Notes: a model not told the origin generated them from the sequence alone. Shown: positions 1 through 7,944, numbered from the stretch's first letter. The stretch: DNA of 64,000 bases from Nostoc sp. FACHB-280 (GCF_014697615.1 NZ_JACJSD010000032.1:1-64000); one strand, 5' to 3'. Made by a program: numbers and translations.

Positions 1-77
1 AACTGTCTTTGTGAGATCCCACCCTCTAAGTACGCATCAATTATTTTCTGCCGAAAGTCAAGTGAGTATGCTTTCAT
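1..77 (-). CDS. IS630 family transposase, N-terminal fragment (cut by window edge)
   Basis: Only the first 25 codons are in the window. They read MKAYSLDFRQKIIDAYLEGG and continue ISQRQ, which is the typical beginning of the helix-turn-helix region of cyanobacterial IS630 transposases (Y-S-x-D-x-R-x-K-I-I...G-x-S-x-R-x). The start ATG is at 77. The DDE catalytic domain would lie to the left of base 1. The call rests on this short but characteristic stretch. Confidence 0.7.
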   Translation of the reverse strand, partial: MKAYSLDFRQKIIDAYLEGGISQRQ

Positions 78-141
78 TTATATCTTCTCATAATCTATAT
101 CTTATCTAATTACTGTATCTCATTAGACTGGAAAACGCTAT
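1..141 (-). mobile_element. End of an IS630-type insertion sequence (cut by window edge)
   Basis: The left edge holds the 5' part of an IS630-like transposase gene followed by about 60 bp of AT-rich non-coding DNA, which then abuts a truncated Uma2 reading frame. IS630 elements insert at TA dinucleotides, and a TA lies exactly where the Uma2 similarity ends (141-142). The outer boundary is therefore inferred, not proven; the terminal inverted repeat cannot be checked because the other end is outside the window. Confidence 0.6.
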
Positions 142-239
142 AATTCTCCATTAATAATTTCGTAGCGTGTCCACTCATTTTCAGGTAGAACCTCTATATC
201 GTGGATTGTCCAGCGTACTCCTTCAATAGCTTGACTCAT
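138..239 (-). pseudogene. Uma2 family protein, 5' remnant broken by the IS630 element
   Basis: A 33-codon frame starts at the ATG at 239 and stops at a TAG at 138. Its product contains GVRWTIHDIEVLPENEW followed by TRYEIINGEL, the usual N-terminus of cyanobacterial Uma2 (DUF820) proteins, which normally run on to about 190-220 residues. Similarity ends abruptly after GEL, precisely where IS630-like sequence begins, so I infer disruption by insertion. The rest of the gene should lie beyond the other end of the insertion sequence. The stop codon appears to be supplied by the element. Confidence 0.65.
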
Positions 240-355
240 AATAGTTTCCGTTTAGCTGGTTGCCTGTCTTTGTTTCATTTTATCTGCTAGAACCGAGTCA
301 GAATTATACATACGATCGCCATCCTACATTTTACTGATGAGCGATCGCATTAATT

Positions 356-1600
356 CTAGTTCTTGGCTTTACTAAACACGCGATAATACAGCCATGTACT
401 AGTCTCCTTGAAGGGAAATAGCAAATACGTCAAGGGATTAATTGTCACGATAATATTGCGAAAGTCCCGGACTGCCAAAAATACAATGAATTTTGCCACT
501 TGGGTGGCTGACATTACCCCATAAGGATTAAGTTGACTTTTAAACGGGCCGAGAATTAATTTGCGAATGATGCAATTACCTTCTAAACGTTTAAGGGTAA
601 TAATATTTCCCAAGGTGCGTTTACTCAGTTCATAAAGGGGACTCAGGGCTGGTGATACCTCTGCTTCCGAAGTATTCACCCAAATTTCCTTGGTGGCTTT
701 GTCTTGTGGCCCTGTCACCGTTGTCATGAAGATATCCATCAACCGCAATGCTGAAAAAGTATTCACCTCATAAGATGAATTGATGGCTTCGGGTGTGCGA
801 TCGCCATAAACATTCACACCATGATTGATAATCAAAATATCGACTTTTTCTAACCTATCTCGCAGTTGTGCCTCATTGCCCAACTCCCAAGGAAGTACCA
901 TTACTCCTGTTTGAGTGTTTAGCTTCTCTGGATTTGTCGTAATAGCTACAACCTTGGCATTGTGTTTAATCAATTCTGCCGTTAACGCTTGTCCCAAAGT
1001 TCCCGATGCACCAGTTATGGCAATGGTTTTACCTTTAAGAGAAAGTGCTGTACCCAGAATTTTATCCACCAACGGAAACACACCACTGTAATAAGCATTT
1101 ACATCATCAAAATGGTGTCGCCAATGGTAAGCACGATTTACCCACAAACTCGAAGGAATAATTTCTAAAGGGCCGGGTAAGTGATTATAGTCAGTATCAA
1201 TTTTTCCTTGAAAATAGCGTACCGATGCCCCATACAAAAAGGTGCAAGCGTATAGTACCCCTAACCACAACCCCCATTGGTTCACTAATAAAGCCACTAT
1301 TATCAAAACAAAGACTAAAAGCACCGACTCTACAATATCGTGGTAAAGCTGAGATTCTTGATAAATTTTGAGAGAAACTACCGATAAGTCTCGCCGATAG
1401 GCTGCATGGTGTTTGTTATGCCATTTAGCCAACCAACTCACTTTGTGACATAAAGCATGGTAAGTGTCCCTGAGTACCTCTGCCAGCAACAGCGAAAAAA
1501 CACCCCAAGCTGCAAACTGTAACCAGTTATTTACCAGCAGCCAATTAATCTGTAAATTTGCTTCAATCACAGTCCAGTTTTCAGCTAACATCTTTATCAT
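356..1600 (-). CDS. Fused sterol-desaturase-like / short-chain dehydrogenase protein
   Basis: This 414-residue protein joins two domains. The N-terminal half is a membrane fatty-acid-hydroxylase/sterol-desaturase-like region with histidine clusters (H48-x3-H52, H61-x2-H64-H65, H159-x2-H162-H163) and hydrophobic segments near 20-45 and 92-125. From about residue 190 a short-chain dehydrogenase begins, with the nucleotide-binding ITGASGTLGQA (195-205) and the catalytic Y323-x3-K327. The same two-domain arrangement is known in cyanobacteria as a bifunctional sterol desaturase/SDR; the substrate is unknown. The gene stands alone. The first Met is used; a second Met at residue 4 is possible. Confidence 0.8.
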   Translation of the reverse strand: MIKMLAENWTVIEANLQINWLLVNNWLQFAAWGVFSLLLAEVLRDTYHALCHKVSWLAKWHNKHHAAYRRDLSVVSLKIYQESQLYHDIVESVLLVFVLIIVALLVNQWGLWLGVLYACTFLYGASVRYFQGKIDTDYNHLPGPLEIIPSSLWVNRAYHWRHHFDDVNAYYSGVFPLVDKILGTALSLKGKTIAITGASGTLGQALTAELIKHNAKVVAITTNPEKLNTQTGVMVLPWELGNEAQLRDRLEKVDILIINHGVNVYGDRTPEAINSSYEVNTFSALRLMDIFMTTVTGPQDKATKEIWVNTSEAEVSPALSPLYELSKRTLGNIITLKRLEGNCIIRKLILGPFKSQLNPYGVMSATQVAKFIVFLAVRDFRNIIVTINPLTYLLFPFKETSTWLYYRVFSKAKN

Positions 1601-1924
1601 ATTTTTCAGTATGCCATTATCTTAATCAATCTTTATATTCTGATAAGATTGGCAAACCTTGATGCAGTTAGTTGAAAATTTTCAATTCATTCATCCTGAA
1701 TCACACAGACTGTAGCCACACAGGGCTGATACAGAACCCAAATTGGAGTGGCTGGGGAGTAGTGTCGTTTTCTTTAAGGTCGATACAGATAGACTGCAAG
1801 GGGTAAGGGAAAAGAATGAAAGACCGATGAATTCGTGAAATTGTATCCGAACTTACGCAGAATTTGTTCCCAATTCCCTACTCTACAAATGAATGTCATG
1901 TTTTATGGCTGTACTTTAGCTTTA
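1601..1924. other. Intergenic stretch without a recognisable feature
   Basis: About 320 bp of AT-rich DNA between the desaturase/SDR gene and the next small gene. I see no open frame of note, no strong hairpin and no recognisable RNA. Confidence 0.6.
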
Positions 1925-2215
1925 TTAATAAAGATAAGTCAGATAATAAGAAATACTAAAAGCAAACATTACTAAGATGACAGGAATTAAATGATTTAAC
2001 TCTAACTTGCGTTTCTTAAGTATTTGCCAACAAGATAGAGGAATTATCAAAGGCCAAAAGAGAGTTGTAATTAAAGATACAAGCAAATACAAAAATTTCT
2101 CTTCTGGAGAAGATGCAGGATGACGTAGAGAGAATCTTAGCCAGTTACCAAAAAAATAGCAGGTCATCAAAAGATAAGTAATGAATAACGTTACAGTTAC
2201 TGGCATTTGATTCAT
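1925..2215 (-). CDS. Small membrane protein of unknown function
   Basis: A 96-residue product with about three hydrophobic segments (residues 5-25, 42-65, 76-95) separated by short charged stretches, so it is probably an inner-membrane protein. An AGGA sequence sits 8 bases before the ATG and supports this start. I do not recognise the family. It reads the same way as its neighbours but is separated from both by more than 250 bp, so it is probably transcribed alone. Confidence 0.6.
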   Translation of the reverse strand: MNQMPVTVTLFITYLLMTCYFFGNWLRFSLRHPASSPEEKFLYLLVSLITTLFWPLIIPLSCWQILKKRKLELNHLIPVILVMFAFSISYYLTYLY

Positions 2216-2481
2216 AATTCATTCCTTACTTAAGGCTATGCAAGTTTTTGTTAATGAATTATTATTTTTGCAGATTTTATGATCATATTTTGTAGCGAAG
2301 AGACAACAGATAAAACAGTAGTTCCACTTAATGCGAAAAAATTTGAGGAAGTAGGTTGCTACTAATTAAGGTCGTTATTTAACAAGCACATTTTTCTTAC
2401 TGGCTTATAAAATGTGGTATTGAGCAGATATTAAGACATAGCTAAATTTGAGGGTGTAGTAAAAAAGCGCCAAATCTCACG

Positions 2482-2733
2482 TTAATTTAGTACATCTTTA
2501 ACGCCTACCCAGCCAGTTATTTTTTTGTAGGATCTGACATAACTTGTAACAGGAAGGTTTTTTGGCAGTTCAGGTTTACTAGGTATTTCTTCTCTGATAA
2601 CTTCTGCTAACAAACTAGGACGCTGACAACTTAATACAGGCATATCTTGCCAACAGTGGCGGCAAAACCAGGTAATTTCAGAACCACGCACATGTTGTAA
2701 GAGTACTTCCGAACAGCAAGGACAGTAATTCAT
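2482..2733 (-). CDS. Small zinc-ribbon protein (conserved cyanobacterial type)
   Basis: This 83-residue protein begins MNYCPCCSEVL and carries a second cysteine pair in WFCRHCWQDMP (C24-x2-C27). With C4 and C7 this makes a probable four-cysteine zinc ribbon over the first 30 residues. The C-terminal 50 residues are polar and contain no recognisable domain. Small cyanobacterial proteins of this design are common and uncharacterised. No function can be assigned. Confidence 0.65.
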   Translation of the reverse strand: MNYCPCCSEVLLQHVRGSEITWFCRHCWQDMPVLSCQRPSLLAEVIREEIPSKPELPKNLPVTSYVRSYKKITGWVGVKDVLN

Positions 2734-3036
2734 ATTTTTCTACAATGAATTGATATAAAAGGGTTTTAAAATTAAGGCAGTCACTTGCTTTAACTGTGGT
2801 CATTCAAATAACTGTCTGTATCTACGAGGATAGTTATGAAATATAAGAATGTTGTGAAGAAAATAATATTAATCAACTATTCGTAATATTTATACAACTT
2901 GGTTTAAGTAATAACCTCAGACTTTTATGAATAAAGGTTACAATTCTTAGATGTAGTGATCTGTTTTGATTGTTGAAATCATCTGTAAAGGCTGGAAATA
3001 GGAAAGAGCTTTTTTGGGTGTGCTGTATTTTGTCTG
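2734..3036. other. Intergenic stretch without a gene
   Basis: Roughly 300 bp of AT-rich sequence between the zinc-ribbon gene and the terminator of the repeat-protein gene. Short overlapping frames exist on both strands here, but they lack ribosome-binding sites and look like chance. Confidence 0.55.
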
Positions 3037-3088
3037 AAAAAACAGCGATAGAGTCTGTTCTATTTTTGGAAAACAAACTCTATCGCTG
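3037..3088 (-). terminator. Intrinsic terminator of the repeat-protein gene
   Basis: A perfect 12-bp inverted repeat (CAGCGATAGAGT at 3043-3054 and its complement at 3077-3088) is followed, on the minus strand, by TTTTTTCAG. It begins 26 bp after the stop codon of the repeat-protein gene, as expected of a rho-independent terminator. Confidence 0.85.
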
Positions 3089-3113
3089 TATAGTTGCAAT
3101 TAATTTTCTGACT

Positions 3114-3749
3114 CTATCTTCTTGCATCAGAACGATTTTCTTCAGGAGGATTAGCAGGAACACCCAAAGCATCCTTTAATTTTTGTTCACTGACACCCAA
3201 CTTCTGGGCAGCGGCGGCAAAATCAGGGCGGGGTGGGCGTTGACCTTGTCCTTGCCCTTGTCCGGGAGGGTTAGCCGGAACACCCAAAGCATCTTTTAAT
3301 TTTTGTTCACTGACACCCAACTTCTGGGCAGCAGCAGCAAAATCAGGGCGGGGTGGGCGTTGACCTTGTCCTTGCCCTTGTCCGGGAGGATTAGCCGGAA
3401 CACCCAAAGCATCTTTTAATTTTTGTTCACTGACACCCAACTTCTGGGCAGCGGCGGCAAAATCAGGGCGGGGTGGGCGTTGACCTTGTCCTTGCCCTTG
3501 TCCGGGAGGATTAGCCGGAACACCCAAAGCATCTTTTAATTTTTGTTCACTGACACCCAACTTCTGGGCGGCAGCGGCAAAGTCGGGGCGGGGTGGGCGT
3601 TGACCTTCTGGTGGTTGGTTGGAAGGTTGTGAAGCTTGAGCAATTTTATACGCTGGATTAGCTGCATTGACTTGATTTAAGGAAATTACACCGAATGTAC
3701 CAGCGAGAATGGAAATTGTAGCTACGAATGCGGCTTTGTTGAGTTTCAT
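3114..3749 (-). CDS. Secreted protein with four 40-residue repeats
   Basis: A 211-residue exported protein with an N-terminal signal peptide (hydrophobic core about 8-25, then VNAANPAYKIAQA). The mature part is four nearly identical 40-residue repeats, each with a predicted amphipathic helix pair (FAAAAQKLGVSEQKLKDALG) and a Pro/Gly/Gln linker (VPANPPGQGQGQGQRPPRPD). The helical part recalls helix-pair repeats found in other secreted bacterial proteins, but I know no defined function. GAGG lies 6-7 bases before the ATG. A shared palindrome at 3826-3841, 77 bp upstream, links it to the two-component system at 5339-7479, whose kinase loop contains the same linker motifs. It has its own terminator. 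Functional inference is open: ligand, modulator or effector of that sensor. Confidence 0.85.
   Translation of the reverse strand: MKLNKAAFVATISILAGTFGVISLNQVNAANPAYKIAQASQPSNQPPEGQRPPRPDFAAAAQKLGVSEQKLKDALGVPANPPGQGQGQGQRPPRPDFAAAAQKLGVSEQKLKDALGVPANPPGQGQGQGQRPPRPDFAAAAQKLGVSEQKLKDALGVPANPPGQGQGQGQRPPRPDFAAAAQKLGVSEQKLKDALGVPANPPEENRSDARR
3120..3600. repeat. Four-copy tandem repeat, 120-bp period, inside the secreted protein gene
   Basis: The same 120-bp sequence recurs with phase-identical landmarks at about 3174, 3294, 3414 and 3534. Differences are few and mostly at third codon positions, so the copies are either young or kept alike by recombination. Confidence 0.95.
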
Positions 3750-3825
3750 AATTATCCTCTAGAAAGTTAAGTTGTTGATGTTTTTTATTTAACCGAGTAA
3801 AAATTACAGTTCGCCCTGATTGTGG

Positions 3826-3841
3826 ATTACATTTTTGTAAT
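3826..3841. promoter_or_regulatory. Palindromic putative operator upstream of the repeat-protein gene
   Basis: The 16-bp palindrome ATTACATTTTTGTAAT lies 77 bp before the repeat-protein start. An identical copy is at 5213-5228 and a variant at 5267-5282, both in the divergent promoter of the response-regulator operon. That it is a binding site for the regulator is my inference. Confidence 0.6.
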
Positions 3842-3866
3842 TTTTGTGCATAGTATTTTGCCAAAA

Positions 3867-4622
3867 TTACGTCATTTGCAGTCCAACATCAAAAGAGGCG
3901 GTGTAACCTTTTCCATTGCTTTTCAGCTTGAGTAACATTTGTTCGCCACCATCTTGAAAAATTCCGTCATCAGCATTCTTGATAGTGCGCTGTCCTTTGC
4001 TGACGTAAGGTGCTTGGGTGTAAATGCGATCGCTCATCGCATCGTCAAAATATAATTGCGATGTAAACTCATATTTCTCTTGTGTACGCACCTTCAAGTG
4101 GATATGCACAGTTCTCCCTTCATACCAACCAGGGTAAATAGTTGTGAACTGGACATTCCCCTGAGCGTCGGTGACTTGATAACCACGCAAGAACTTTTTA
4201 CCCACAGTATTAAAACTTTGGTCTGTCACATCAGAATAAACACCCAACGCATCACAGTGCCAAATATCGACAATGGCACCTGCAACGGGTGTACAGCCAG
4301 TACTGCCAACCTGAGAAATGTGCAGTGTTAATTGCAGAGGTACACCTGCTTTGATTGCACCATCAGCAGGATCAATGCGAATATCAGAACGATTGAGTTT
4401 CTCATCCACAAAATATGGCCCTTCGGTTTGCTGTGGACTGAGAACACAACTAGGTGATGTTGCAGACTTGACTGTAGATGATACTGGCACAGATGCACTG
4501 ATTTGTTCTTGTGTAGAAACAGATTTTCTCGGTATACAACCCACAACAAAGATTGCAGTTCCGGCTGCTCTAAATAAACCCAGTGCCTCTCTGCGATTTA
4601 ATAGACGATTTTTGGTATTCAT
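3867..4622 (-). CDS. Intradiol ring-cleavage dioxygenase-like lipoprotein (Tat-type signal)
   Basis: This 251-residue protein matches the catalytic fold of protocatechuate/catechol intradiol dioxygenases: QQTEGPYFVDEKLNR near residues 65-80, the first iron-ligand Tyr in DALGVYSD, the second in YPGWYEGRTVHIHLKV together with the two His ligands (HIH). Iron(III) would be bound by two Tyr and two His. The N-terminus has twin arginines (R10-R11) followed by a hydrophobic stretch ending in VVGC (Cys29), suggesting Tat export and lipid anchoring. Many exported homologues are not shown to degrade catechols, so the substrate is unknown. It lies between two secreted-protein genes, all reading towards the left. 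Confidence 0.85.
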   Translation of the reverse strand: MNTKNRLLNRREALGLFRAAGTAIFVVGCIPRKSVSTQEQISASVPVSSTVKSATSPSCVLSPQQTEGPYFVDEKLNRSDIRIDPADGAIKAGVPLQLTLHISQVGSTGCTPVAGAIVDIWHCDALGVYSDVTDQSFNTVGKKFLRGYQVTDAQGNVQFTTIYPGWYEGRTVHIHLKVRTQEKYEFTSQLYFDDAMSDRIYTQAPYVSKGQRTIKNADDGIFQDGGEQMLLKLKSNGKGYTASFDVGLQMT

Positions 4623-4680
4623 AAACTCTAGTAAGACTTATGTACAAAGATTATCTGTGGAGACTGGGTGAAGGGGTTTA

Positions 4681-4845
4681 AGAGGGTGTTTGAAAAGTGG
4701 TTGGTTGTGATTATTAGCACTTCTTGATCCCCCCTAACCCCCCTTTTTAAGGGGGGAAATGCTTTAAAGTCACCCTTTTTTAAGGGGGATTTAGGGGGAT
4801 CTAAAATGTTTGGCTACTAACAATAGGACTTTTAAAACATCCTCT
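4681..4845. repeat. Palindromic MITE-like element with nested inverted repeats
   Basis: An outer imperfect 18-bp inverted repeat (4681-4698 and 4828-4845, 15-16 of 18 matching) encloses an inner palindromic block from GATC at 4726 to GATC at 4801 built of runs of C, T and G. The inner block resembles the insert found in frame inside pbpC at 22961-23016. It has no coding capacity and fits a small non-autonomous mobile repeat. Confidence 0.7.
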
Positions 4846-4873
4846 AAGGGTTTTAGATAAGTAAAGTCAAAAT

Positions 4874-5134
4874 TCAAAAGTTGTCTTTCTTGTGACTATT
4901 TAAGTCTTGCTGAGAATTTGGGTTTTGACGATTACTTTGAGGGAGATTCTTTTTTGCTTGTGGACGGACTTGGCGACGTTTAATTTGTGGTTTTTTATTA
5001 GTTATTGGTTGTCCTGTAATATTTGTATTATGCACAGAAGTAGCATCGGCATTTGCTGAATTAGTTCCCACAAATCCAGAGGTTCCAATCATCAAAGGAA
5101 TTATTGCTATACCTAATACTCTACGAATATTCAT
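4874..5134 (-). CDS. Small basic secreted protein of unknown function
   Basis: An 86-residue product with a clear signal peptide (MNIRRVLGIAIIPLMIGTSG, cleavage probably after NSANA). The mature part of about 60 residues is rich in Lys, Arg, Gln and Asn, without Cys, and probably disordered. I chose the ATG at 5134 because TTTTGAGG lies 9 bases upstream; an ATG at 5188 would put charged residues before the signal peptide. It is divergent to the response-regulator operon and shares the promoter region with two ATTACA-N4-TGTAAT palindromes, so co-regulation is likely. I do not recognise the family. Confidence 0.65.
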   Translation of the reverse strand: MNIRRVLGIAIIPLMIGTSGFVGTNSANADATSVHNTNITGQPITNKKPQIKRRQVRPQAKKNLPQSNRQNPNSQQDLNSHKKDNF

Positions 5135-5212
5135 TATAATTAACCTCAAAATTTGCTGTAGCTGATATTTATGATTAAGCCATCTCAAAATGACAGACAG
5201 GCTATTTTCTCC

Positions 5213-5228
5213 ATTACATTTTTGTAAT
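5213..5228. promoter_or_regulatory. Palindromic putative operator, divergent promoter, copy 1
   Basis: ATTACATTTTTGTAAT, identical to the copy at 3826-3841. It lies 79 bp upstream of the small secreted protein start and 111 bp upstream of the response-regulator start. Confidence 0.6.
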
Positions 5229-5266
5229 TTGCTAAATTCTGAAGATTTGAGATAATAGTGGTATAA

Positions 5267-5282
5267 ATTACAGATTTGTAAT
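5267..5282. promoter_or_regulatory. Palindromic putative operator, divergent promoter, copy 2
   Basis: ATTACAGATTTGTAAT keeps both half-sites of copy 1 with a different 4-base centre. The two copies are 54 bp apart centre to centre, close to five helical turns, so bound proteins could face the same side. It lies 57 bp before the response-regulator start, compatible with autoregulation. Confidence 0.6.
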
Positions 5283-5338
5283 TTTAGTCACAAGAGGACA
5301 AATCTATAATGAAATCATCATTGAATTAGAGAAGACTT

Positions 5339-6022
5339 GTGAACGTTCTGTTTGTCGAAGATGAAGCAAAAATTGCGAACTTCGTCCGGGCTGGACTGAA
5401 GGAGCAAGGATTTGTCGTAGACTATTGCGACAACGGTGATGAGGGATATCTGCGAGCAATGGATAATGAATACGATGCCATTATTCTTGACATTATGGTG
5501 CCAGGAAAAGATGGACTGTCGATTCTCAAACAACTACGGCGAGAAGGGCGGAATGCTCCGGTAATTTTGTTAACAGCACGTAATGAATTAGACGATCGCC
5601 TGGCTGGTTTAAACTTGGGAGCCGATGATTACATTGCTAAACCTTTTTTTGTGGAAGAATTAGCGGCGCGGATTCATGCGGTGGTGCGTCGGAGTGTGGG
5701 CGATCGCCAAAATTTATTGACGGTTGGCTCAATCAAACTCGATCGCATCGCGCGGGAAGTCACTTGCAATCAACGCGCCATCGAACTTACTAGCCGCGAA
5801 TTTAATTTACTGGAATATCTGATGCGTTCTCCCGGAAGAGTTTTTACCCGTACCCAAATCTTAGAACATATTTGGGGTTACGATTTTAACCCTAATACCA
5901 ATGTTGTGGATGTGTGTATTCAGCGCATTCGCAAAAAAATTGAGCCGATTGATGAAACAAATTGGATTGAAAGTATTCGCGGCGTTGGCTATCGGTTTCG
6001 CAAACCAGAGAATCAATCGTGA
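5339..6022 (+). CDS. OmpR-family response regulator
   Basis: A 227-residue regulator with a receiver domain (acidic E7-D8, phospho-acceptor D51, Lys101 in IAKPF) and a C-terminal winged-helix DNA-binding domain (about 130-225, ending GVGYRFRKPENQS). The start is GTG. Its stop overlaps the GTG start of the sensor kinase (GTGA), so the two are co-translated. The divergent upstream region carries two copies of a palindrome also found before the secreted repeat protein; I infer that this regulator binds it. OmpR-type regulators usually prefer direct repeats, so that needs testing. The cognate signal is unknown. Confidence 0.92.
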   Translation: MNVLFVEDEAKIANFVRAGLKEQGFVVDYCDNGDEGYLRAMDNEYDAIILDIMVPGKDGLSILKQLRREGRNAPVILLTARNELDDRLAGLNLGADDYIAKPFFVEELAARIHAVVRRSVGDRQNLLTVGSIKLDRIAREVTCNQRAIELTSREFNLLEYLMRSPGRVFTRTQILEHIWGYDFNPNTNVVDVCIQRIRKKIEPIDETNWIESIRGVGYRFRKPENQS

Positions 6023-7479
6023 AACATCTGCGATCGTTTCGACTCCGGATTGCGTTGTTATCTGCGGCTTTAGCTGGTACTACCTTGGTAGGTTTTGGTG
6101 CAATATCCTGGTTTCAGATTTACAATGCCAAAATTAGCCGCTTAGATGGCGAACTGTTAAATCAGTTAATCCGCGCCAATCGTCCCCCAGAACCAGGAAA
6201 GGAACCTCCCCGCCCAGAATTTTTACCTGTTGGCTTGGGTACAAATACCAAAATTCCTGTCGCCTTACTGGTGCTGAATACTGAGGGTAAAACCGTCTAC
6301 GAATTTAACTCCTTAACTGGGGATACTGAGGTGAAAAATCTCTTGGTGAAGCGTTTAGAGTTAGCACCTGCACCGCCAGATATTCCCCGACAAAGAAGAC
6401 CTGTAATTTTCGGCGCAAATCCGCCAGGACAACCACCACCGCGCCCAAATCCCCCACAATTTGTTACAGAACACACCGCGAAAGAAACTTGGCGAATTGG
6501 TGCATTGAAGTTTCCGAATTCTCAGGTAGCGGTTGCTGTCAGCTTACAACCCGTAAATCAAGAAATGGCCAGTATCCGCTATATTTTCTTGGTGTTAATT
6601 CCAGGGGCTTTACTGCTAGTGGCGGCTGGGGCTTGGTTTGTTTCTGGTGGGGCGTTACGTCCGATTCACGAATTAACGGGTGTCATTCAACAGGTAACAG
6701 TGCAAGGGTTAGATCAGCGTATTCCCACTGAGACAACAGATTTAGAATTTGTGGAACTGATTCAGGTGTTTAACCAAATGTTAGAACGTCTGGAACGCAG
6801 TTTTACCCAAGCTTCCCGCTTTAGTGCAGATGCAGCCCATGAACTGAAAACTCCATTAACTATTTTGCAAGGTGAATTAGAACAATCGCTCCAACAAGTT
6901 GAGCCAGGAAGTGATGTACAGCAACGTTTAACCAATTTACTGGATGAAGTGCATCGTTTAAGTACAATTATGCGGAAACTCTTGCTGCTGTCTTTGGCGG
7001 ATGCAGGCAAAATGGGCTTGTATTTGGTGGATGTCAATATGTCTGAGTTGTTACAGGAGATGATTGAAGATGTAGAATTGCTGGCTCCTCAGTTGAATGT
7101 GCAAGCTAATATTCCTGAGAATTTGCGGGTAAAAGGCGATCGCGATTTACTTATGCAAGTTATACAAAACCTGCTGAGTAACGCAATTAAATATAATTTT
7201 GCTGATGGTTGGATTAAAATTCAGGCACATCAAACCCAAAAAAATCTTAAAATAACTGTTACCAATTCATCAAAAGATATTTTACCCAGCGATCGCGATC
7301 GGTTGTTTGAACGCTTTTATCGTGGTGATCCAGCCCGTACCCGGAAAGTAGAAGGTATTGGACTGGGACTCAGCCTCGCCCGTGAAATTGTCCGGGCGCA
7401 CCGTGGCGAACTAGTCCTAGATTCTTCCACTTCTGGTCAAACAGGGTTTAGTCTCACTTTACCAATTGCATCATCTTGA
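6019..7479 (+). CDS. Membrane sensor histidine kinase with Pro-rich periplasmic loop
   Basis: A 486-residue kinase: first membrane segment about 9-32, periplasmic loop about 33-186, second membrane segment about 187-212, HAMP to about 265, HisKA with phospho-acceptor H274 (DAAHELKTPL), and an ATPase domain with N-box QNLLSNAIKYN and G-box GIGLGLSLA. The loop is unusual: it contains EPPRPEF (62-68) and ANPPGQPPPRPNPPQF (133-148), closely matching the linker ANPPGQ...RPPRPDF of the secreted repeat protein 2.3 kb away. This suggests that sensor and secreted protein share a binding partner or bind each other. The GTG start overlaps the regulator stop. Confidence 0.92.
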   Translation: MKHLRSFRLRIALLSAALAGTTLVGFGAISWFQIYNAKISRLDGELLNQLIRANRPPEPGKEPPRPEFLPVGLGTNTKIPVALLVLNTEGKTVYEFNSLTGDTEVKNLLVKRLELAPAPPDIPRQRRPVIFGANPPGQPPPRPNPPQFVTEHTAKETWRIGALKFPNSQVAVAVSLQPVNQEMASIRYIFLVLIPGALLLVAAGAWFVSGGALRPIHELTGVIQQVTVQGLDQRIPTETTDLEFVELIQVFNQMLERLERSFTQASRFSADAAHELKTPLTILQGELEQSLQQVEPGSDVQQRLTNLLDEVHRLSTIMRKLLLLSLADAGKMGLYLVDVNMSELLQEMIEDVELLAPQLNVQANIPENLRVKGDRDLLMQVIQNLLSNAIKYNFADGWIKIQAHQTQKNLKITVTNSSKDILPSDRDRLFERFYRGDPARTRKVEGIGLGLSLAREIVRAHRGELVLDSSTSGQTGFSLTLPIASS

Positions 7480-7725
7480 ATAGGGCTTATATTGTGTCCG
7501 GTCAATTACTTATTATTAAGGCCGTAGAGGGGAGAATTTTAATATTTCTGCACAGATTTACCGAATTATCACTGATATTACGCAGAGAATCACAGATGAT
7601 TTCAATGAAATCATCTGATGTTAATACACAGCACTTTGCTATAAGAAAACGTTCTACCTCGGAAGTATTTATTAGCTTGATAAAATCAGCGACCAACTAA
7701 ACAAACTTATGACCAATCAACCGCC

Positions 7726-7944
7726 TTAAACCTTGGATGTGGGTTTTAAAAATAACCATGCTACAAAAAATGTAGCAGCTGTGAATAGTTGCGTTAAATC
7801 CAAAGCAGAGAGATAACCATCTGCAAAAGAAGCGATACTGCGATCGGTAATGCCAAAGACCCAAGAAGAGAGTCCAAATAGCCAAATCCCATTCTTGAGA
7901 TTGCCTACGAACTCTTTAGAGTCGGATGTTTTTTGGTCTTTCAT
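7726..7944 (-). CDS. Small membrane protein of unknown function
   Basis: Read from the ATG at 7944 this is a 72-residue protein beginning MKDQKTSDSKEF with two hydrophobic segments (about 17-33 and 45-65). I prefer this start to the GTG at 8007 because GGAG lies 8 bases before it, while the upstream start has none. It is not recognised. It lies alone between the kinase operon and a divergent small gene. Confidence 0.55.
   Translation of the reverse strand: MKDQKTSDSKEFVGNLKNGIWLFGLSSWVFGITDRSIASFADGYLSALDLTQLFTAATFFVAWLFLKPTSKV

Noticed and set aside
3120-3600. 120-bp repeated sequence looked at first like a CRISPR array
   Set aside because: The repeats lie in frame, contain no distinct spacers and encode a protein with a signal peptide and terminator.
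3658-3864. Minus-strand 68-codon frame overlapping the repeat protein start
   Set aside because: Out of frame with the real gene and without a ribosome-binding site; basic product looks like a shadow.
7476-7700. Frames after the kinase gene on both strands
   Set aside because: Overlap each other, low-complexity AT-rich products, no start signals.
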